Part shown: in pieces, positions 17,539 to 27,279 of the stretch | Layout: every line of letters begins with the position of its first letter | How positions within the stretch are numbered: position 1 is the stretch's first letter | NCBI GenBank assembly: GCA_947453965.1 | Contig: CANGIQ010000004.1 | Location: 104,700 to 168,699 of the forward strand | Length of the DNA stretch: 64,000 nucleotides | Reading direction: 5' to 3' | Origin: Comamonadaceae bacterium | GTDB lineage: Bacteria; Pseudomonadota; Gammaproteobacteria; Burkholderiales; Burkholderiaceae_C | The notes under the pieces: generated by a model | What the model was told of the DNA's origin: nothing | What the model saw: only the letters and a program-made list of their open reading frames with translations | The model's database searches: none | Position numbers and translations under genes: made by a program

Positions 17539-18735
17539 TCACATCACTTTCGCGATGGCTTGGCACACATAGTCGATGTTCTTGCTGTTGAGCGCAGCCA
17601 CGCACATGCGGCCGGTGTCGGTGCCGTACACGCCAAATTCAGAGCGCAAACGCACCATTTGGTCTTTGCTCAAGCCCGAGTAGCTGAACATGCCGATTTG
17701 GGTGGTGATGAAGCTCATGTCTTGCTTGACGCCAGCAGCTTTGAGGCCATCGACCAGCTTTTGACGCATGGCCTTGATACGCACGCGCATTTCGCCCAGT
17801 TCTTTTTCCCACAATGCGCGCAGCTCGGGGTTGCCCAGCACAGCCGCCACCACGGCACCGCCGTGAATGGGTGGGTTGGAGTAGTTGGTGCGAATCACGA
17901 TTTTGAGTTGCGACAACACGCGGCCCGCTTCTTCTTTGTCCGCGCACAACACGCTCAAAGCCCCCACGCGCTCGCCGTACAAGCTGAAGCTCTTGGAGAA
18001 CGAGGTGGACACAAAGAAGCACAAGCCAGCAGCGACGAATTTTTGAATCACCGCGCCGTCTTCGGCAATGCCGTGGCCAAAGCCTTGGTAAGCCATGTCC
18101 AAGAACGCGGTGAGGTTTTTGGCCTTGACCACCGCCACCACCTGGTCCCATTGGGCGGGGGTGATGTCGTAGCCGGTGGGGTTGTGGCAGCACGCATGCA
18201 ACACCACCACCGTGCCAGCAGCAGCGGCGTTCAATGAGGTCAACATGCCGTCAAAGTTCACGCCGCGCTTGGCTGGGTCGTAGTAAGCGTAGGTGTCGAC
18301 CTTGAAGCCCGCGTTGGTGAACAAAGCGCGGTGGTTTTCCCAGCTGGGATCAGAAATCAATACGGTGGCGTTGGGGCTCAGGCGCTTCAAAAAGTCAGCG
18401 CCGATTTTCAAGCCACCGGTGCCGCCAATACCTTGCACCGTGGCCACGCGGCCCGATGTAACGGGCTCGGAATCAGCACCAAAGACCAAGCCTTTGACGG
18501 CTGCGTCATAGGCGGCAATGCCGTCGATGGGCAAGTAGCCACGTGCGGCTGGTGTCGCCATCATGGTTTTTTCGGCGGCTTGCACACACTGCAACAGGGG
18601 CAGTTTGCCGTTGTCGTCGAAATACACGCCCACGCCAAGGTTGACTTTGTTGGGGTTGGTGTCAGCGGCAAATTGCTCGTTGAGGCCCAAGATGGGGTCG
18701 CGGGGTGCCATTTCGACGGCGGTAAACATTGACAT
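17539..18735 (-). CDS. tyrB: Aromatic amino acid/aspartate aminotransferase
   Basis: A 398-aa class I PLP aminotransferase of the AspC/TyrB type, interconverting amino acids and 2-oxo acids with glutamate/2-oxoglutarate. NKVNLGVGVYFDDNGK is the family N-terminus. Further features are SDPSWENHRALF, HACCHNPTGYD (cofactor-contacting Asn), the Schiff-base Lys in STSFSKSFSLYGERVG, and SNPPIHGGAVVA in the small domain. TyrB- and AspC-like substrate ranges cannot be separated reliably by eye; the betaproteobacterial form is usually called aromatic. Two in-frame ATGs (18735, 18729) are possible starts. It is divergent from uvrB across 150 bp. Confidence 0.88.
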   Translation of the reverse strand: MSMFTAVEMAPRDPILGLNEQFAADTNPNKVNLGVGVYFDDNGKLPLLQCVQAAEKTMMATPAARGYLPIDGIAAYDAAVKGLVFGADSEPVTSGRVATVQGIGGTGGLKIGADFLKRLSPNATVLISDPSWENHRALFTNAGFKVDTYAYYDPAKRGVNFDGMLTSLNAAAAGTVVVLHACCHNPTGYDITPAQWDQVVAVVKAKNLTAFLDMAYQGFGHGIAEDGAVIQKFVAAGLCFFVSTSFSKSFSLYGERVGALSVLCADKEEAGRVLSQLKIVIRTNYSNPPIHGGAVVAAVLGNPELRALWEKELGEMRVRIKAMRQKLVDGLKAAGVKQDMSFITTQIGMFSYSGLSKDQMVRLRSEFGVYGTDTGRMCVAALNSKNIDYVCQAIAKVM

Positions 18736-18834
18736 CGTCAGTCCTTGATCACGGATAAAGAAAGGGAATTAGGTGAGCTTGCGCAGTCTGCGGTAGGCTT
18801 GCATGTTCGGCCTGAATTTTAAGGGTCAACCCGT

Positions 18835-18867
18835 ACGGTTTTTTGAGCCGCACGTTTTTTTCGAGCC
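18835..18867 (+). repeat. Tandem imperfect repeat with T-runs in the uvrB leader
   Basis: Two imperfect direct units, ACGGTTTTTTGAGCC (18835) and ACGTTTTTTTCGAGCC (18852), are spaced 17 bp apart and end 19 bp before the uvrB ATG. A third, shorter echo (ACCGTTTTCAAACACC) begins at 18870. The role is unknown. Confidence 0.5.
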
Positions 18868-18885
18868 ATACCGTTTTCAAACACC

Positions 18886-21009
18886 ATGTCTGACACCCCA
18901 GAAACACTTGCGCCCGTGTCGCCAGCCACACCGGCGGCAGAGGCGCCCAAGGGCACCTTGGTCAGCTACCCCGGCTCGCCGTTTGAGCTGTTTCAGCCAT
19001 ATCCGCCTGCGGGCGACCAGCCCACAGCCATTGCCCAATTGGTCGAAGGCATCAACGATGGCGAGGTGTTTCAAACCCTGTTGGGCGTGACGGGCTCGGG
19101 CAAAACCTTCACCATGGCCAACGTGATTGCCCAACTGGGGCGTCCTGCCATCATCTTTGCGCCCAACAAAACCTTGGCGGCGCAGCTGTACAGCGAGTTC
19201 CGTGAGTTTTTCCCCAACAACGCGGTGGAGTATTTCGTCAGCTACTACGACTACTACCAGCCCGAGGCCTATGTGCCGCAGCGCGATTTGTTCATCGAAA
19301 AAGACAGTGCCATCAACGAGCACATCGAGCAAATGCGCTTGAGCTGCACCAAAAGCATCTTGGAGCGCCGCGATGTGATCGTGGTGGCCACGGTGTCGGC
19401 CATCTACGGCATTGGTGAGCCCGAGAGTTACCACCAGATGATCATGACCCTGCGTGCGGGCGACAAAGTCGGGCAGCGCGACGCCATCGCCCAGCTGGTG
19501 CGCATGCAGTACGAGCGCAATGACCAAGATTTTTCACGCGGCAAATTCCGCGTGCGCGGCGACACGATTGATGTGTTCCCTGCCGAACATTCCGAGTTGG
19601 CCATTCGCATTGAACTGTTCGATGACGAGATTGAAAGCCTGCAACTGTTTGACCCGCTCACAGGCCGCATTCGCCAAAAGATTCCGCGCTTCACCATTTA
19701 CCCTTCTAGCCATTACGTGACGCCGCGCGACCGCGTGTTGGCGGCGGTGGAAACCATCAAGGTGGAGTTGGCCGAGCGCTTGAAAGAGTTGGTCGGCATG
19801 AACAAGTTGGTCGAAGCTCAGCGCCTAGAGCAACGCACGCGCTTTGATTTGGAGATGCTCAGCGAAGTCGGCCACTGCAAAGGCATTGAGAACTACACCC
19901 GCCATTTGTCGGGTGCCGCGCCCGGTGCGCCGCCCAGCACCTTGACCGACTACATGCCCAAAGACGCGGTGATGTTCTTGGATGAGAGCCACGTCATGAT
20001 TGGCCAGCTCGGCGGCATGTACAACGGTGACCGCGCGCGCAAGACCACCTTGGTGGAATACGGCTTTCGTTTGCCCAGCGCCTTAGACAACCGGCCCTTG
20101 AAGCTCGATGAGTTTGAAAAACGCATGCGCCAAGTGGTGTTTGTCTCGGCCACGCCGGCTGAGTATGAAAAGACCCATGCCAGCAAAGTGGTGGAGCAGT
20201 TGGTGCGCCCCACGGGCTTGGTGGACCCCATTGTGGAAGTGCGCCCCGCGACGCACCAAGTCGACGATGTGTTGCAAGAAATCCGCATTCGAGTGGACTT
20301 GAACGAGCGCGTGCTCATCACCACCCTGACCAAGCGCATGGCCGAGCAATTGACCGACTACCTCACCGACAACGGCGTCAAAGTGCGCTATGTGCACAGC
20401 GATGTCGACACCGTGGAGCGGGTGGAAATTCTGCGTGACTTACGCCTCGGCGCATTCGACGTGCTGGTGGGCATCAACTTGCTGCGCGAGGGCATTGACT
20501 TGCCCGAGGTCTCGTTGGTGGCGATTTTGGATGCCGACAAAGAAGGTTTCTTGCGCTCTGAACGCAGCTTGATTCAAACCATTGGCCGTGCCGCGCGTAA
20601 CCTGAGTGGCAAAGCCATTCTGTATGCCGACCGCATGACCGAGTCCATGAAGAAGGCCATTGGCGAGACCGAACGTCGCCGCGCCAAACAAATCGCCCAC
20701 AACGAAGCCCATGGCATCACGCCGCGCGGCGTGTTCAAGCAAGTGCGCGACTTGATCGACGGTGTGTACAGCGAGAAGGCCGGCAAAGAAGCCCAAGAGC
20801 GCGAAATGCAACGCGCCGCCATCGAAGACATGAGCGAACGCGATGTGGCCAAAGAAATCAAACGCCTGGAAAAGCTGATGATGGAACATGCCCGCAACCT
20901 CGAGTTCGAAAATGCCGCCCGCGTGCGCGACCAACTGGCCACCTTGCGCGAGCAGGCCTTTGGCGGGGCAGGGCACGACAACGTGGCGGTGTTGGCGCAA
21001 AAACCGTGA
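18886..21009 (+). CDS. uvrB: Excinuclease ABC subunit B
   Basis: Damage-verification helicase of nucleotide excision repair, acting with UvrA and UvrC. It has 707 aa, longer than the about 670 of E. coli because of a Pro/Ala-rich N-terminal extension of about 30 residues before [14 protein letters not shown]. Walker A is GVTGSGKT (67-74). The beta-hairpin region is [15 protein letters not shown], and DEBOX and helicase motifs ([41 protein letters not shown]) follow in order. The C-terminal UVR domain (about 655-690) binds UvrC. I looked for a LexA box (CTGT-N8-ACAG) upstream and found none. A tandem T-rich repeat precedes the start. Confidence 0.97.
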   Translation: MSDTPETLAPVSPATPAAEAPKGTLVSYPGSPFELFQPYPPAGDQPTAIAQLVEGINDGEVFQTLLGVTGSGKTFTMANVIAQLGRPAIIFAPNKTLAAQLYSEFREFFPNNAVEYFVSYYDYYQPEAYVPQRDLFIEKDSAINEHIEQMRLSCTKSILERRDVIVVATVSAIYGIGEPESYHQMIMTLRAGDKVGQRDAIAQLVRMQYERNDQDFSRGKFRVRGDTIDVFPAEHSELAIRIELFDDEIESLQLFDPLTGRIRQKIPRFTIYPSSHYVTPRDRVLAAVETIKVELAERLKELVGMNKLVEAQRLEQRTRFDLEMLSEVGHCKGIENYTRHLSGAAPGAPPSTLTDYMPKDAVMFLDESHVMIGQLGGMYNGDRARKTTLVEYGFRLPSALDNRPLKLDEFEKRMRQVVFVSATPAEYEKTHASKVVEQLVRPTGLVDPIVEVRPATHQVDDVLQEIRIRVDLNERVLITTLTKRMAEQLTDYLTDNGVKVRYVHSDVDTVERVEILRDLRLGAFDVLVGINLLREGIDLPEVSLVAILDADKEGFLRSERSLIQTIGRAARNLSGKAILYADRMTESMKKAIGETERRRAKQIAHNEAHGITPRGVFKQVRDLIDGVYSEKAGKEAQEREMQRAAIEDMSERDVAKEIKRLEKLMMEHARNLEFENAARVRDQLATLREQAFGGAGHDNVAVLAQKP

Positions 21010-21090
21010 CCTAGGGTTTTCGCGAGGTTTTTGTCGCCGACAAATCGCTTGTGCGACAGAGTACCCGAGCAAAAACGTGGGGATTGAGGT

Positions 21091-21115
21091 ATACTTGACT
21101 CAATTAGTCGACAAA
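21091..21115 (+). promoter_or_regulatory. IscR type 1 binding site in the isc promoter
   Basis: The 25-bp stretch beginning ATACTTGACT and ending TAGTCGACAAA follows the type 1 IscR pattern ATAnnnGACTnnnnTAGTCnnnTAT, with only the last triplet deviating. It overlaps a TATACT -10-like hexamer (21090-21095) and ends 23 bp before the iscR ATG. [2Fe-2S]-IscR bound here would repress the operon, the classic autoregulatory loop. Confidence 0.8.
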
Positions 21116-21138
21116 GCCCAACCACAAAGGAGCTTGCC

Positions 21139-21675
21139 ATGCGTCTCACCACCAAAGGTCGTTTTGCGGTCACCGCCATGATTGATTTGGCCTTGCGCCA
21201 AAACAACGGTCCCGTCACCTTGGCTGCTATCAGCCAACGTCAACAAATCTCGTTGTCTTACCTCGAACAGTTGTTCGGTAAGCTGCGTCGCCACGACCTG
21301 GTGGAGTCCACCCGTGGCCCTGGCGGCGGTTACTCGCTCGGTCGTAAAGCGGCGGACATCACCGTGGCCGACATCATTGTGTCGGTCGACGAACCCATCG
21401 ATGCCACCCACTGCGGCGGCAAGGAAAACTGCCTGGGCGAAACCGGCCGTTGCATGACGCACGAGCTGTGGGCTTCGCTGAACCAACGCATGGTCGAGTT
21501 TTTGGACTCGGTCACGCTGCAAAAGTTGGTCGATGAGCAACTCGCCAAAGGCGTTGAAATTGAAAACAAGCCGGCGATTCGCCGCGCGATTTCCAGTGCC
21601 CCCGTGGTCAAACCCATTCGTGTGAACGCCCCCAACTCGGTGTTCGCCTTGGGCAATGCCTTCGCCAAAACCTAA
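21139..21675 (+). CDS. iscR: Fe-S cluster-sensing Rrf2 regulator IscR
   Basis: A 178-aa Rrf2-family regulator of iron-sulfur biogenesis. The winged helix (MRLTTKGRFAVTAMIDLAL, ISLSYLEQLFGKLRRHDLV, RGPGGGYSLG) is canonical. Three cysteines at C92, C98 and C105 form the [2Fe-2S] site with H109-region residues; the last spacing is one residue longer than in E. coli. AAAGGAG at 21126-21132 is a good ribosome-binding site. It heads the isc operon under a recognisable IscR box. Confidence 0.97.
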   Translation: MRLTTKGRFAVTAMIDLALRQNNGPVTLAAISQRQQISLSYLEQLFGKLRRHDLVESTRGPGGGYSLGRKAADITVADIIVSVDEPIDATHCGGKENCLGETGRCMTHELWASLNQRMVEFLDSVTLQKLVDEQLAKGVEIENKPAIRRAISSAPVVKPIRVNAPNSVFALGNAFAKT

Positions 21676-21696
21676 GCCATTTTTGATTGAGCCATC

Positions 21697-22917
21697 ATGG
21701 ACATGACACCCCATTTCCCCATTTACCTCGACTACGGCGCGACGACACCGTGTGACCCACGCGTGGTGGACGCCATGATTCCCTGGTTGCGCGAGCACTT
21801 TGGCAACCCGGCATCGCGCAGTCATGCCTGGGGCTGGGAAGCCGAAGCCGCGGTGGAAAAAGCCCGTGAAGAGGTGGCGGCCCTGATTGGCGCCGACCCA
21901 CGCGAAATCGTCTGGACCTCGGGTGCGACCGAGTCCAACAACCTCGCCATCAAAGGCGCAGCGCATTTCTACAAGTCCAAAGGCAAGCACCTGATCACGG
22001 TGAAGACCGAGCACAAAGCCGTTCTCGACACCATGCGTGAGTTGGAGCGTCAAGGCTTTGAGGTGAGCTACCTCGACGTGCAAGAAGACGGCATGCTGAA
22101 CATGGACTTGCTCAAAGCGGCGATTCGCCCTGACACCATCCTCATCAGCGTCATGCATGTGAACAATGAAATTGGCGTCATTCAGGACATCGCTGGCATT
22201 GGCGCGATGTGCCGCGAAAAAGGCATCATCTTCCACGTCGATGCGGCGCAGTCCACCGGCAAGGTCGCGATTGACTTGACCACCTTGTCGGTTGACTTGA
22301 TGAGCTTGGCCTCGCACAAAACCTACGGCCCCAAAGGCATTGGCGCTTTGTATGTGCGTCGCAAGCCGCGCGTGCGCTTGGAAGCGCAAATGCACGGTGG
22401 CGGCCACGAGCGTGGCATGCGCAGCGGCACCTTGCCGACCCACCAGTGCGTGGGCATGGGCGAAGCGTTTCGCTTGGCCAAACTCGAAATGGCGCAAGAC
22501 TTGGCCAAGGCCCAAAAGTTGCAAAAGCGCTTGCTCGACGGTTTGACCGACATGGAGCAAGTCTTCATCAACGGCAACTTAGAGCACCGCGTGCCCCACA
22601 ACCTGAACATCAGTTTCAACTACGTGGAAGGCGAGTCGCTCATCATGGGTATCAAAGGCTTGGCCGTGTCCTCGGGCTCGGCCTGTACCTCGGCCAGCTT
22701 GGAGCCCAGCTATGTGTTGCGCGCCTTGGGCCGCAGCGATGAGTTGGCCCACAGCAGCTTGCGCATGACGATTGGCCGCTTCACCACCGAAGAAGAAATC
22801 GACTACGCGATTGAAACCATTCGCCTCAACGTGGCCAAGCTGCGTGACTTGAGCCCCTTGTGGGACATGTACAAAGAAGGCATCGACATCAGCACCATCC
22901 AATGGGCTGCGCATTAA
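21697..22917 (+). CDS. iscS: Cysteine desulfurase IscS
   Basis: PLP enzyme that takes sulfur from cysteine as a persulfide and passes it to IscU and other acceptors. It has 406 aa, the standard length. Visible features are [44 protein letters not shown] and the Schiff-base Lys in [12 protein letters not shown]. The active-site Cys is in the mobile loop [19 protein letters not shown]. It lies 21 bp after iscR and just before iscU. Confidence 0.98.
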   Translation: MDMTPHFPIYLDYGATTPCDPRVVDAMIPWLREHFGNPASRSHAWGWEAEAAVEKAREEVAALIGADPREIVWTSGATESNNLAIKGAAHFYKSKGKHLITVKTEHKAVLDTMRELERQGFEVSYLDVQEDGMLNMDLLKAAIRPDTILISVMHVNNEIGVIQDIAGIGAMCREKGIIFHVDAAQSTGKVAIDLTTLSVDLMSLASHKTYGPKGIGALYVRRKPRVRLEAQMHGGGHERGMRSGTLPTHQCVGMGEAFRLAKLEMAQDLAKAQKLQKRLLDGLTDMEQVFINGNLEHRVPHNLNISFNYVEGESLIMGIKGLAVSSGSACTSASLEPSYVLRALGRSDELAHSSLRMTIGRFTTEEEIDYAIETIRLNVAKLRDLSPLWDMYKEGIDISTIQWAAH

Positions 22918-22932
22918 TCAAGGAGATTCACC

Positions 22933-23319
22933 ATGGCTTATTCTGAAAAAGTGGTTGACCACTATGAAAATCCCCGCAACGTGGGCTCCTTTGACAAGGG
23001 CGACGATTCCGTCGGCACCGGCATGGTGGGCGCGCCTGCCTGCGGCGACGTGATGAAGCTGCAAATCAAGGTCAACCCGACGACAGGCGTGATTGAAGAT
23101 GCACGTTTCAAAACCTACGGCTGTGGCTCGGCCATTGCCTCGTCGTCACTCGTGACTGAGTGGGTCAAAGGCAAAACCTTGGACGAAGCAGCAGCCTTGA
23201 AAAACAGCGAAATTGCGGAAGAGCTGGCGCTGCCGCCCGTGAAAATTCACTGCTCCATCTTGGCCGAAGACGCGATCAAGGCGGCGGTGGACGATTACAA
23301 AAAGAAACATGCGGCATAA
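22933..23319 (+). CDS. iscU: Fe-S cluster scaffold IscU
   Basis: Scaffold on which IscS-derived sulfur and iron assemble into clusters. The protein is 128 aa. The three ligand cysteines are present in GAPACGDV (C37), YGCGSAIASSS and KIHCSILAEDA, and LPPVK is the HscA recognition motif. AAGGAG precedes the ATG. The order iscS-iscU-iscA is conserved. Confidence 0.98.
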   Translation: MAYSEKVVDHYENPRNVGSFDKGDDSVGTGMVGAPACGDVMKLQIKVNPTTGVIEDARFKTYGCGSAIASSSLVTEWVKGKTLDEAAALKNSEIAEELALPPVKIHCSILAEDAIKAAVDDYKKKHAA

Positions 23320-23322
23320 ATC

Positions 23323-23646
23323 ATGGCTGTCACACTGACTGAAGCTGCGGCACGGCACGTGACCCGCTACCTGGCCAAGCGCGGCAAGGGCGTGGGCGTG
23401 CGTTTGGGCGTCAAAACCACGGGCTGCTCGGGCTTGGCGTACAAGCTCGAATACGTGGACGAACAAGAACCGGAAGACGTGATTTTTGAAGATCACGGCG
23501 TCAAGGTCTTGATCGACCCCAAGAGCTTGGCCTACATCGATGGCACGCAGCTCGACTTTGTGCGCGAAGGCTTGAACGAAGGTTTCAAATTCCTCAACCC
23601 TAACGAACGTGACCGTTGCGGTTGCGGCGAATCGTTCCGTATTTAA
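23323..23646 (+). CDS. iscA: A-type Fe-S carrier IscA
   Basis: A 107-aa A-type carrier for Fe-S clusters. [13 protein letters not shown] contains the first cysteine and the C-terminal RCGCGESF the CxC pair, the three invariant ligands. It starts three bases after iscU ends, so the two are translated together. Confidence 0.97.
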   Translation: MAVTLTEAAARHVTRYLAKRGKGVGVRLGVKTTGCSGLAYKLEYVDEQEPEDVIFEDHGVKVLIDPKSLAYIDGTQLDFVREGLNEGFKFLNPNERDRCGCGESFRI

Positions 23647-23659
23647 AGCGAGGCCTGAC

Positions 23660-24208
23660 GTGAGCGAACCGGCCCTGCCGTTGTCGGCACAGCTCGCGGT
23701 CAGCGACTTTGAACTCTTTGGCGTCCCGGCACAGTTTGCACAAGACCGCGCCCAGCTCGATGCGCGTTGGAAAGACTTGCAGCGTGAAGCCCATCCCGAC
23801 AAATTTGCCGCGCAGGGCGCAGCCGCACAACGCGTGGCCATGCAATGGTCGGTGCGTATCAACGAGGCCTACCAGCGCCTGAAAGACCCGATGCGCCGCG
23901 CTGCCTATTTGTGCGAGCTCGGCGGTGCGCCCATTCAAGCCGAGAACAACACCGCCATGCCAGCCGCATTTTTGATGCAACACATGGAATGGCGCGAAGC
24001 CATGGACGATGCCACCGAGGTGGCCGCACTGGAAGCCTTGCACGACGAAGTGCAACAAGCGCATCAAACCGCTTTGCAGCAATGCGCGCAACTCATTGAT
24101 GCCGAACACGACCTATCCGCAGCCGCGCAGCAGGTGAGGGGGCTGATGTTCATCGAGAAGTTTTTGCGCGACATCGACAGCCGCATTGACCAATTAGACG
24201 CCTCTTGA
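23660..24208 (+). CDS. hscB: Fe-S biogenesis co-chaperone HscB (J-domain)
   Basis: J-domain protein that brings IscU to HscA and stimulates its ATPase. At 182 aa it is close to the family length. [10 protein letters not shown] opens the J-domain, and [12 protein letters not shown] has the invariant HPD motif. [20 protein letters not shown] and the C-terminal helical domain ([15 protein letters not shown]) follow. I chose GTG 23660, which gives the expected N-terminus [11 protein letters not shown]; an earlier in-frame start at 23609 lies inside iscA. Confidence 0.95.
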   Translation: MSEPALPLSAQLAVSDFELFGVPAQFAQDRAQLDARWKDLQREAHPDKFAAQGAAAQRVAMQWSVRINEAYQRLKDPMRRAAYLCELGGAPIQAENNTAMPAAFLMQHMEWREAMDDATEVAALEALHDEVQQAHQTALQQCAQLIDAEHDLSAAAQQVRGLMFIEKFLRDIDSRIDQLDAS

Positions 24209-24224
24209 AAGCGACAATACACAC

Positions 24225-26081
24225 ATGGCGTTGTTACAAATTTCCGAACCTGGCCAAGCGCCAGACCCACACCAGCGACGCATCGCGGTAGGGATTGACT
24301 TAGGCACCACCCATTCCCTGGTGGCTGCGATGCGCAATGGCGTGGCCGAGTGCTTGCCCGATGCCGAAGGCCATGTCATCTTGCCCTCGGCCGTGCGTTA
24401 CCTGGAGAACGATGGTCGCCAAATTGGCCGCGCTGCCTTGGCGGCGCAAGCCGAAGATCCGCAAAACACCTTGGTGTCTGTGAAGCGTTTCATGGGTCGT
24501 GGTGTGGCCGACATTGCCAACCGCGCGCAGTTGCCCTACACCTTGATCGACAAGCCCGGCATGCTGGCGATTCAAACCCGTGTGGGCGAGAAGTCACCGG
24601 TTGAGGTGAGTGCCGAAATTCTGGCCACCTTGCGTTTCCGCGCTGAAGACACCTTCAACGACGACTTGTACGGCGCGGTCATCACCGTGCCCGCGTACTT
24701 TGACGATGCCCAACGCCAAGCCACCAAAGATGCGGCACAACTCGCGGGCATCAACGTCTTGCGCCTGATCAACGAACCCACCGCTGCGGCCATTGCCTAT
24801 GGCCTGGACCAAGCCAGCGAAGGCGTGTATGCCGTGTATGACTTGGGCGGCGGCACCTTTGATATTTCCATCCTGCGTTTGACCCGTGGTGTGTTTGAAG
24901 TGCTGGCCACCGGTGGCGACTCGGCTTTGGGCGGCGACGACTACGACCGCGCCTTGGTCGATTGGGTGCAAAGCCAAACGGGCTGCACCATTGCCACACC
25001 GGCCGATAAATCCAATGTGTTGGTGGCGGCGCGGGCCTGCAAAGAAGCTTTGTCTGCGGCGGATAGCGCCAGCTTTGAAGTCAGCTTGTCGGGTGGCGCC
25101 TTGAGCCACGCCGTCACACGCACTGAGTTTGAAGCGGCTACGGCTGCGTTGACCCAACGCACCTTGTCGGCCGTACGCAAAGCCTTGCGCGATGCCAAGC
25201 TCAGCAAAGACGAGATTCAAGGCGTGGTCATGGTGGGTGGCTCGACCCGCATGCCACAAGTGCAGCAGGCCGTGGCTGACCTGCTTGGCTGCGCACCGTT
25301 GAACAACCTCAACCCCGACGAAGTGGTGGCCCTGGGTGCAGCCATTCAAGCCAACCAGCTCGCAGGCAACAACCCTGAGGGTGAGTTGCTGTTGCTGGAC
25401 GTGATCCCTTTGTCGCTGGGCATCGAAACCATGGGCGGTTTGGTGGAGCGCATCGTGCCGCGCAACCAGACCATTCCCACCGCCATGGCGCAAGACTTCA
25501 CCACCTACCAAGACGGTCAAACCGCTTTGGCCTTGCATGTGGTGCAGGGTGAGCGCGACATGGTGGCCGACTGCCGCAGCTTAGCGCGTTTCGAATTGCG
25601 TGGCATTCCCCCCATGGCCGCAGGCGCTGCGCGCATCCGCGTGACCTTCACGGTAGACGCCGATGGCATGCTGAGTGTGAGTGCGGTCGAGCAAATGAGT
25701 GGTGTCACCGCCAATATCACCGTCAAGCCCTCGTATGGCTTGTCAGATGATCAAATTGCCACCATGCTGCAAGACAGTTTCAAAACGGCTGAACAAGACA
25801 TCAAAGCGCGTGCTTTGGTGGAGGCCCGTGTAGACGCCGACCGAATGTGGCTGGCCACGCAAAGCGCCTTGCAAGCCGATGGCGACTTGCTTTCTGCCGA
25901 AGACCGCGCGCGCATTGACGCGTTGATGGCGGCCACGCTAGATGCCAAAAATCTCGACGATGCAGCTGCGATTGAAGCCATCACCGAAGCGTTGGCCAAA
26001 GGCACCGAAGCCTTCGCCGCCCAGCGCATGAACCGAGGCATTCAACACGCTTTGGCCGGACAAAACATCGAGAATATGTAA
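24225..26081 (+). CDS. hscA: Hsp70-class chaperone HscA
   Basis: Specialised Hsp70 that drives cluster transfer from IscU. It has 618 aa. The nucleotide-binding domain shows [41 protein letters not shown] and [13 protein letters not shown]. The substrate-binding domain starts near [18 protein letters not shown], with the C-terminal lid rich in Ala/Asp/Glu. It is shorter than DnaK and lacks the DnaK C-terminal tail, as is usual. The ATG lies 16 bp after hscB and the stop directly abuts fdx. Confidence 0.97.
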   Translation: MALLQISEPGQAPDPHQRRIAVGIDLGTTHSLVAAMRNGVAECLPDAEGHVILPSAVRYLENDGRQIGRAALAAQAEDPQNTLVSVKRFMGRGVADIANRAQLPYTLIDKPGMLAIQTRVGEKSPVEVSAEILATLRFRAEDTFNDDLYGAVITVPAYFDDAQRQATKDAAQLAGINVLRLINEPTAAAIAYGLDQASEGVYAVYDLGGGTFDISILRLTRGVFEVLATGGDSALGGDDYDRALVDWVQSQTGCTIATPADKSNVLVAARACKEALSAADSASFEVSLSGGALSHAVTRTEFEAATAALTQRTLSAVRKALRDAKLSKDEIQGVVMVGGSTRMPQVQQAVADLLGCAPLNNLNPDEVVALGAAIQANQLAGNNPEGELLLLDVIPLSLGIETMGGLVERIVPRNQTIPTAMAQDFTTYQDGQTALALHVVQGERDMVADCRSLARFELRGIPPMAAGAARIRVTFTVDADGMLSVSAVEQMSGVTANITVKPSYGLSDDQIATMLQDSFKTAEQDIKARALVEARVDADRMWLATQSALQADGDLLSAEDRARIDALMAATLDAKNLDDAAAIEAITEALAKGTEAFAAQRMNRGIQHALAGQNIENM

Positions 26082-26420
26082 ATGACAGTCATCAAAATCT
26101 TGCCCCATGCCGAACTCTGCCCACAGGGTGCAGAGCTGCAAGCTGCCGCTGGCAGCACCATTTGCGAAGTGCTGTTGGAAAACCACATCAACATCGAGCA
26201 CGCCTGCGACATGAGCTGCGCCTGCACCACCTGCCACGTGATCGTGCGCGAAGGTTTCAACTCCTTGAATGAAGCCGATGAAAACGAAGACGATTTGCTC
26301 GACCGTGCCTGGGGCTTGGAGCCCAATTCACGCCTGAGTTGCCAAGCCATCGTGGCGCAGCAAAACTTGGTGGTGGAAATTCCTAAGTACACCATCAACC
26401 ACGCCAAAGAAAACCACTGA
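26082..26420 (+). CDS. fdx: Isc-type [2Fe-2S] ferredoxin
   Basis: A 112-aa adrenodoxin-like ferredoxin that supplies electrons to Fe-S assembly. The ligands are visible in HACDMSCACTTCHV (three cysteines) plus the distal LSCQAI. The acidic stretch NEADENEDDLLDRAWGL is the typical partner-binding helix. Its ATG follows the hscA TAA with no gap. It ends the isc operon. Confidence 0.96.
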   Translation: MTVIKILPHAELCPQGAELQAAAGSTICEVLLENHINIEHACDMSCACTTCHVIVREGFNSLNEADENEDDLLDRAWGLEPNSRLSCQAIVAQQNLVVEIPKYTINHAKENH

Positions 26421-26422
26421 CC

Positions 26423-27136
26423 ATGCGCCAGATTTTTCTAGATACTGAAACCACGGGCTTGTCTGCAGAGAACGGTGACCGCATTGTTGAGATCGGATGC
26501 GTCGAACTGCTGCATCGCAAGCTCACGGGGAACAACCTTCACCTCTACCTCAATCCAGAGCGCGAAAGTGATGAAGGTGCGTTACGTGTGCACGGCTTGA
26601 CCTCGGAGTTCTTGAGCGACAAACCCAAGTTTGGCGAGGTGGTGGACCAATTTTTGGCCTACATCGAAGGTGCCGAAATCCTGATCCACAACGCGCCGTT
26701 TGACATCGGGTTCTTGAACAAAGAGCTCGAACTCCAAGGGCGCCAACCTTTGCGCACCTACATCGACGCCGTCACCGACACCTTGGTGATGGCCAAAGAA
26801 ATGTTCCCCGGCAAGCGCAACTCGCTCGATGCTTTGTGCGACCGCTTGGAAGTTGACAACTCAGGCCGTACCTTGCACGGCGCCTTGCTCGATGCCGAGT
26901 TGCTGGCCGACGTCTACATCAATATGACGCGCGGCCAAGATGCCTTGCTGATGGATGTCGAAACGGGCGACGCCGACACGCGCAGCACCGAGGCGGTGGA
27001 CCTGCGCCACATCAGCTTGCCGGTGATTGCCGCGTCTGAGCAGGAGCTGTCCCAACACGAGGATGTGCTGACTCAACTCGATAAAGCCAGCAACGGAAAA
27101 ACAGTTTGGCGAAATGCCGCAAATTTTGTGGCATAA
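26423..27136 (+). CDS. dnaQ: DNA polymerase III epsilon subunit (3'-5' proofreading exonuclease)
   Basis: A 237-aa DEDD exonuclease. ExoI is FLDTETTGLSAENGDRIVEIG, ExoII is ILIHNAPFDIGFLN and ExoIII is GRTLHGALLDAELLADVY, with the catalytic Asp/Glu/His in place. The C-terminal tail should bind the alpha subunit. It starts 2 bp after fdx, so it may be co-transcribed with the isc operon. A tRNA gene follows within 25 bp, reminiscent of the dnaQ-tRNA arrangement in enterics. Confidence 0.95.
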   Translation: MRQIFLDTETTGLSAENGDRIVEIGCVELLHRKLTGNNLHLYLNPERESDEGALRVHGLTSEFLSDKPKFGEVVDQFLAYIEGAEILIHNAPFDIGFLNKELELQGRQPLRTYIDAVTDTLVMAKEMFPGKRNSLDALCDRLEVDNSGRTLHGALLDAELLADVYINMTRGQDALLMDVETGDADTRSTEAVDLRHISLPVIAASEQELSQHEDVLTQLDKASNGKTVWRNAANFVA

Positions 27137-27161
27137 TCATGTTCTTTCCAGCGATGGATAA

Positions 27162-27236
27162 GGGCGGTTAGCTCAGGGGTAGAGCACTGCATTCACACTG
27201 CAGGGGTCACAAGTTCGAAACTTGTACTGCCCACCA
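27162..27236 (+). tRNA. tRNA-Val (anticodon CAC)
   Basis: A complete cloverleaf including an encoded CCA end. The acceptor stem is GGGCGGT/ACTGCCC (one G-T pair), the D-arm contains TAGCTCAGGGGTAGAGC, and the anticodon stem CTGCA/TGCAG encloses loop TTCACAC. The T-arm is ACAAGTTCGAAACTTGT. The anticodon CAC at 27194-27196 reads GUG. A CATAAT hexamer at 27132-27137, at the dnaQ end, could be its -10 element. Confidence 0.97.
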
Positions 27237-27249
27237 AAATTACCCAATC

Positions 27250-27277
27250 AAAAAGCCACCTTCGGGTGGCTTTTTTG
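27250..27277. terminator. Rho-independent terminator after tRNA-Val (bidirectional)
   Basis: AAAAAGCCACC pairs with GGTGGCTTTTTT around a TTCG tetraloop, followed by more T. The A-run on the other side makes it usable for the convergent AroE-like gene, which ends three bases away. Confidence 0.93.
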
Positions 27278-27279
27278 TT

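Noticed and set aside
18736..18885. LexA box at uvrB
   Set aside because: No CTGT-N8-ACAG pattern was found by eye in the spacer.
21100..22560. 486-codon open frame antisense to iscR/iscS
   Set aside because: It mirrors unmistakable isc genes, is rich in His/Arg/Gln typical of antisense frames in GC-rich DNA, and has no domain pattern.
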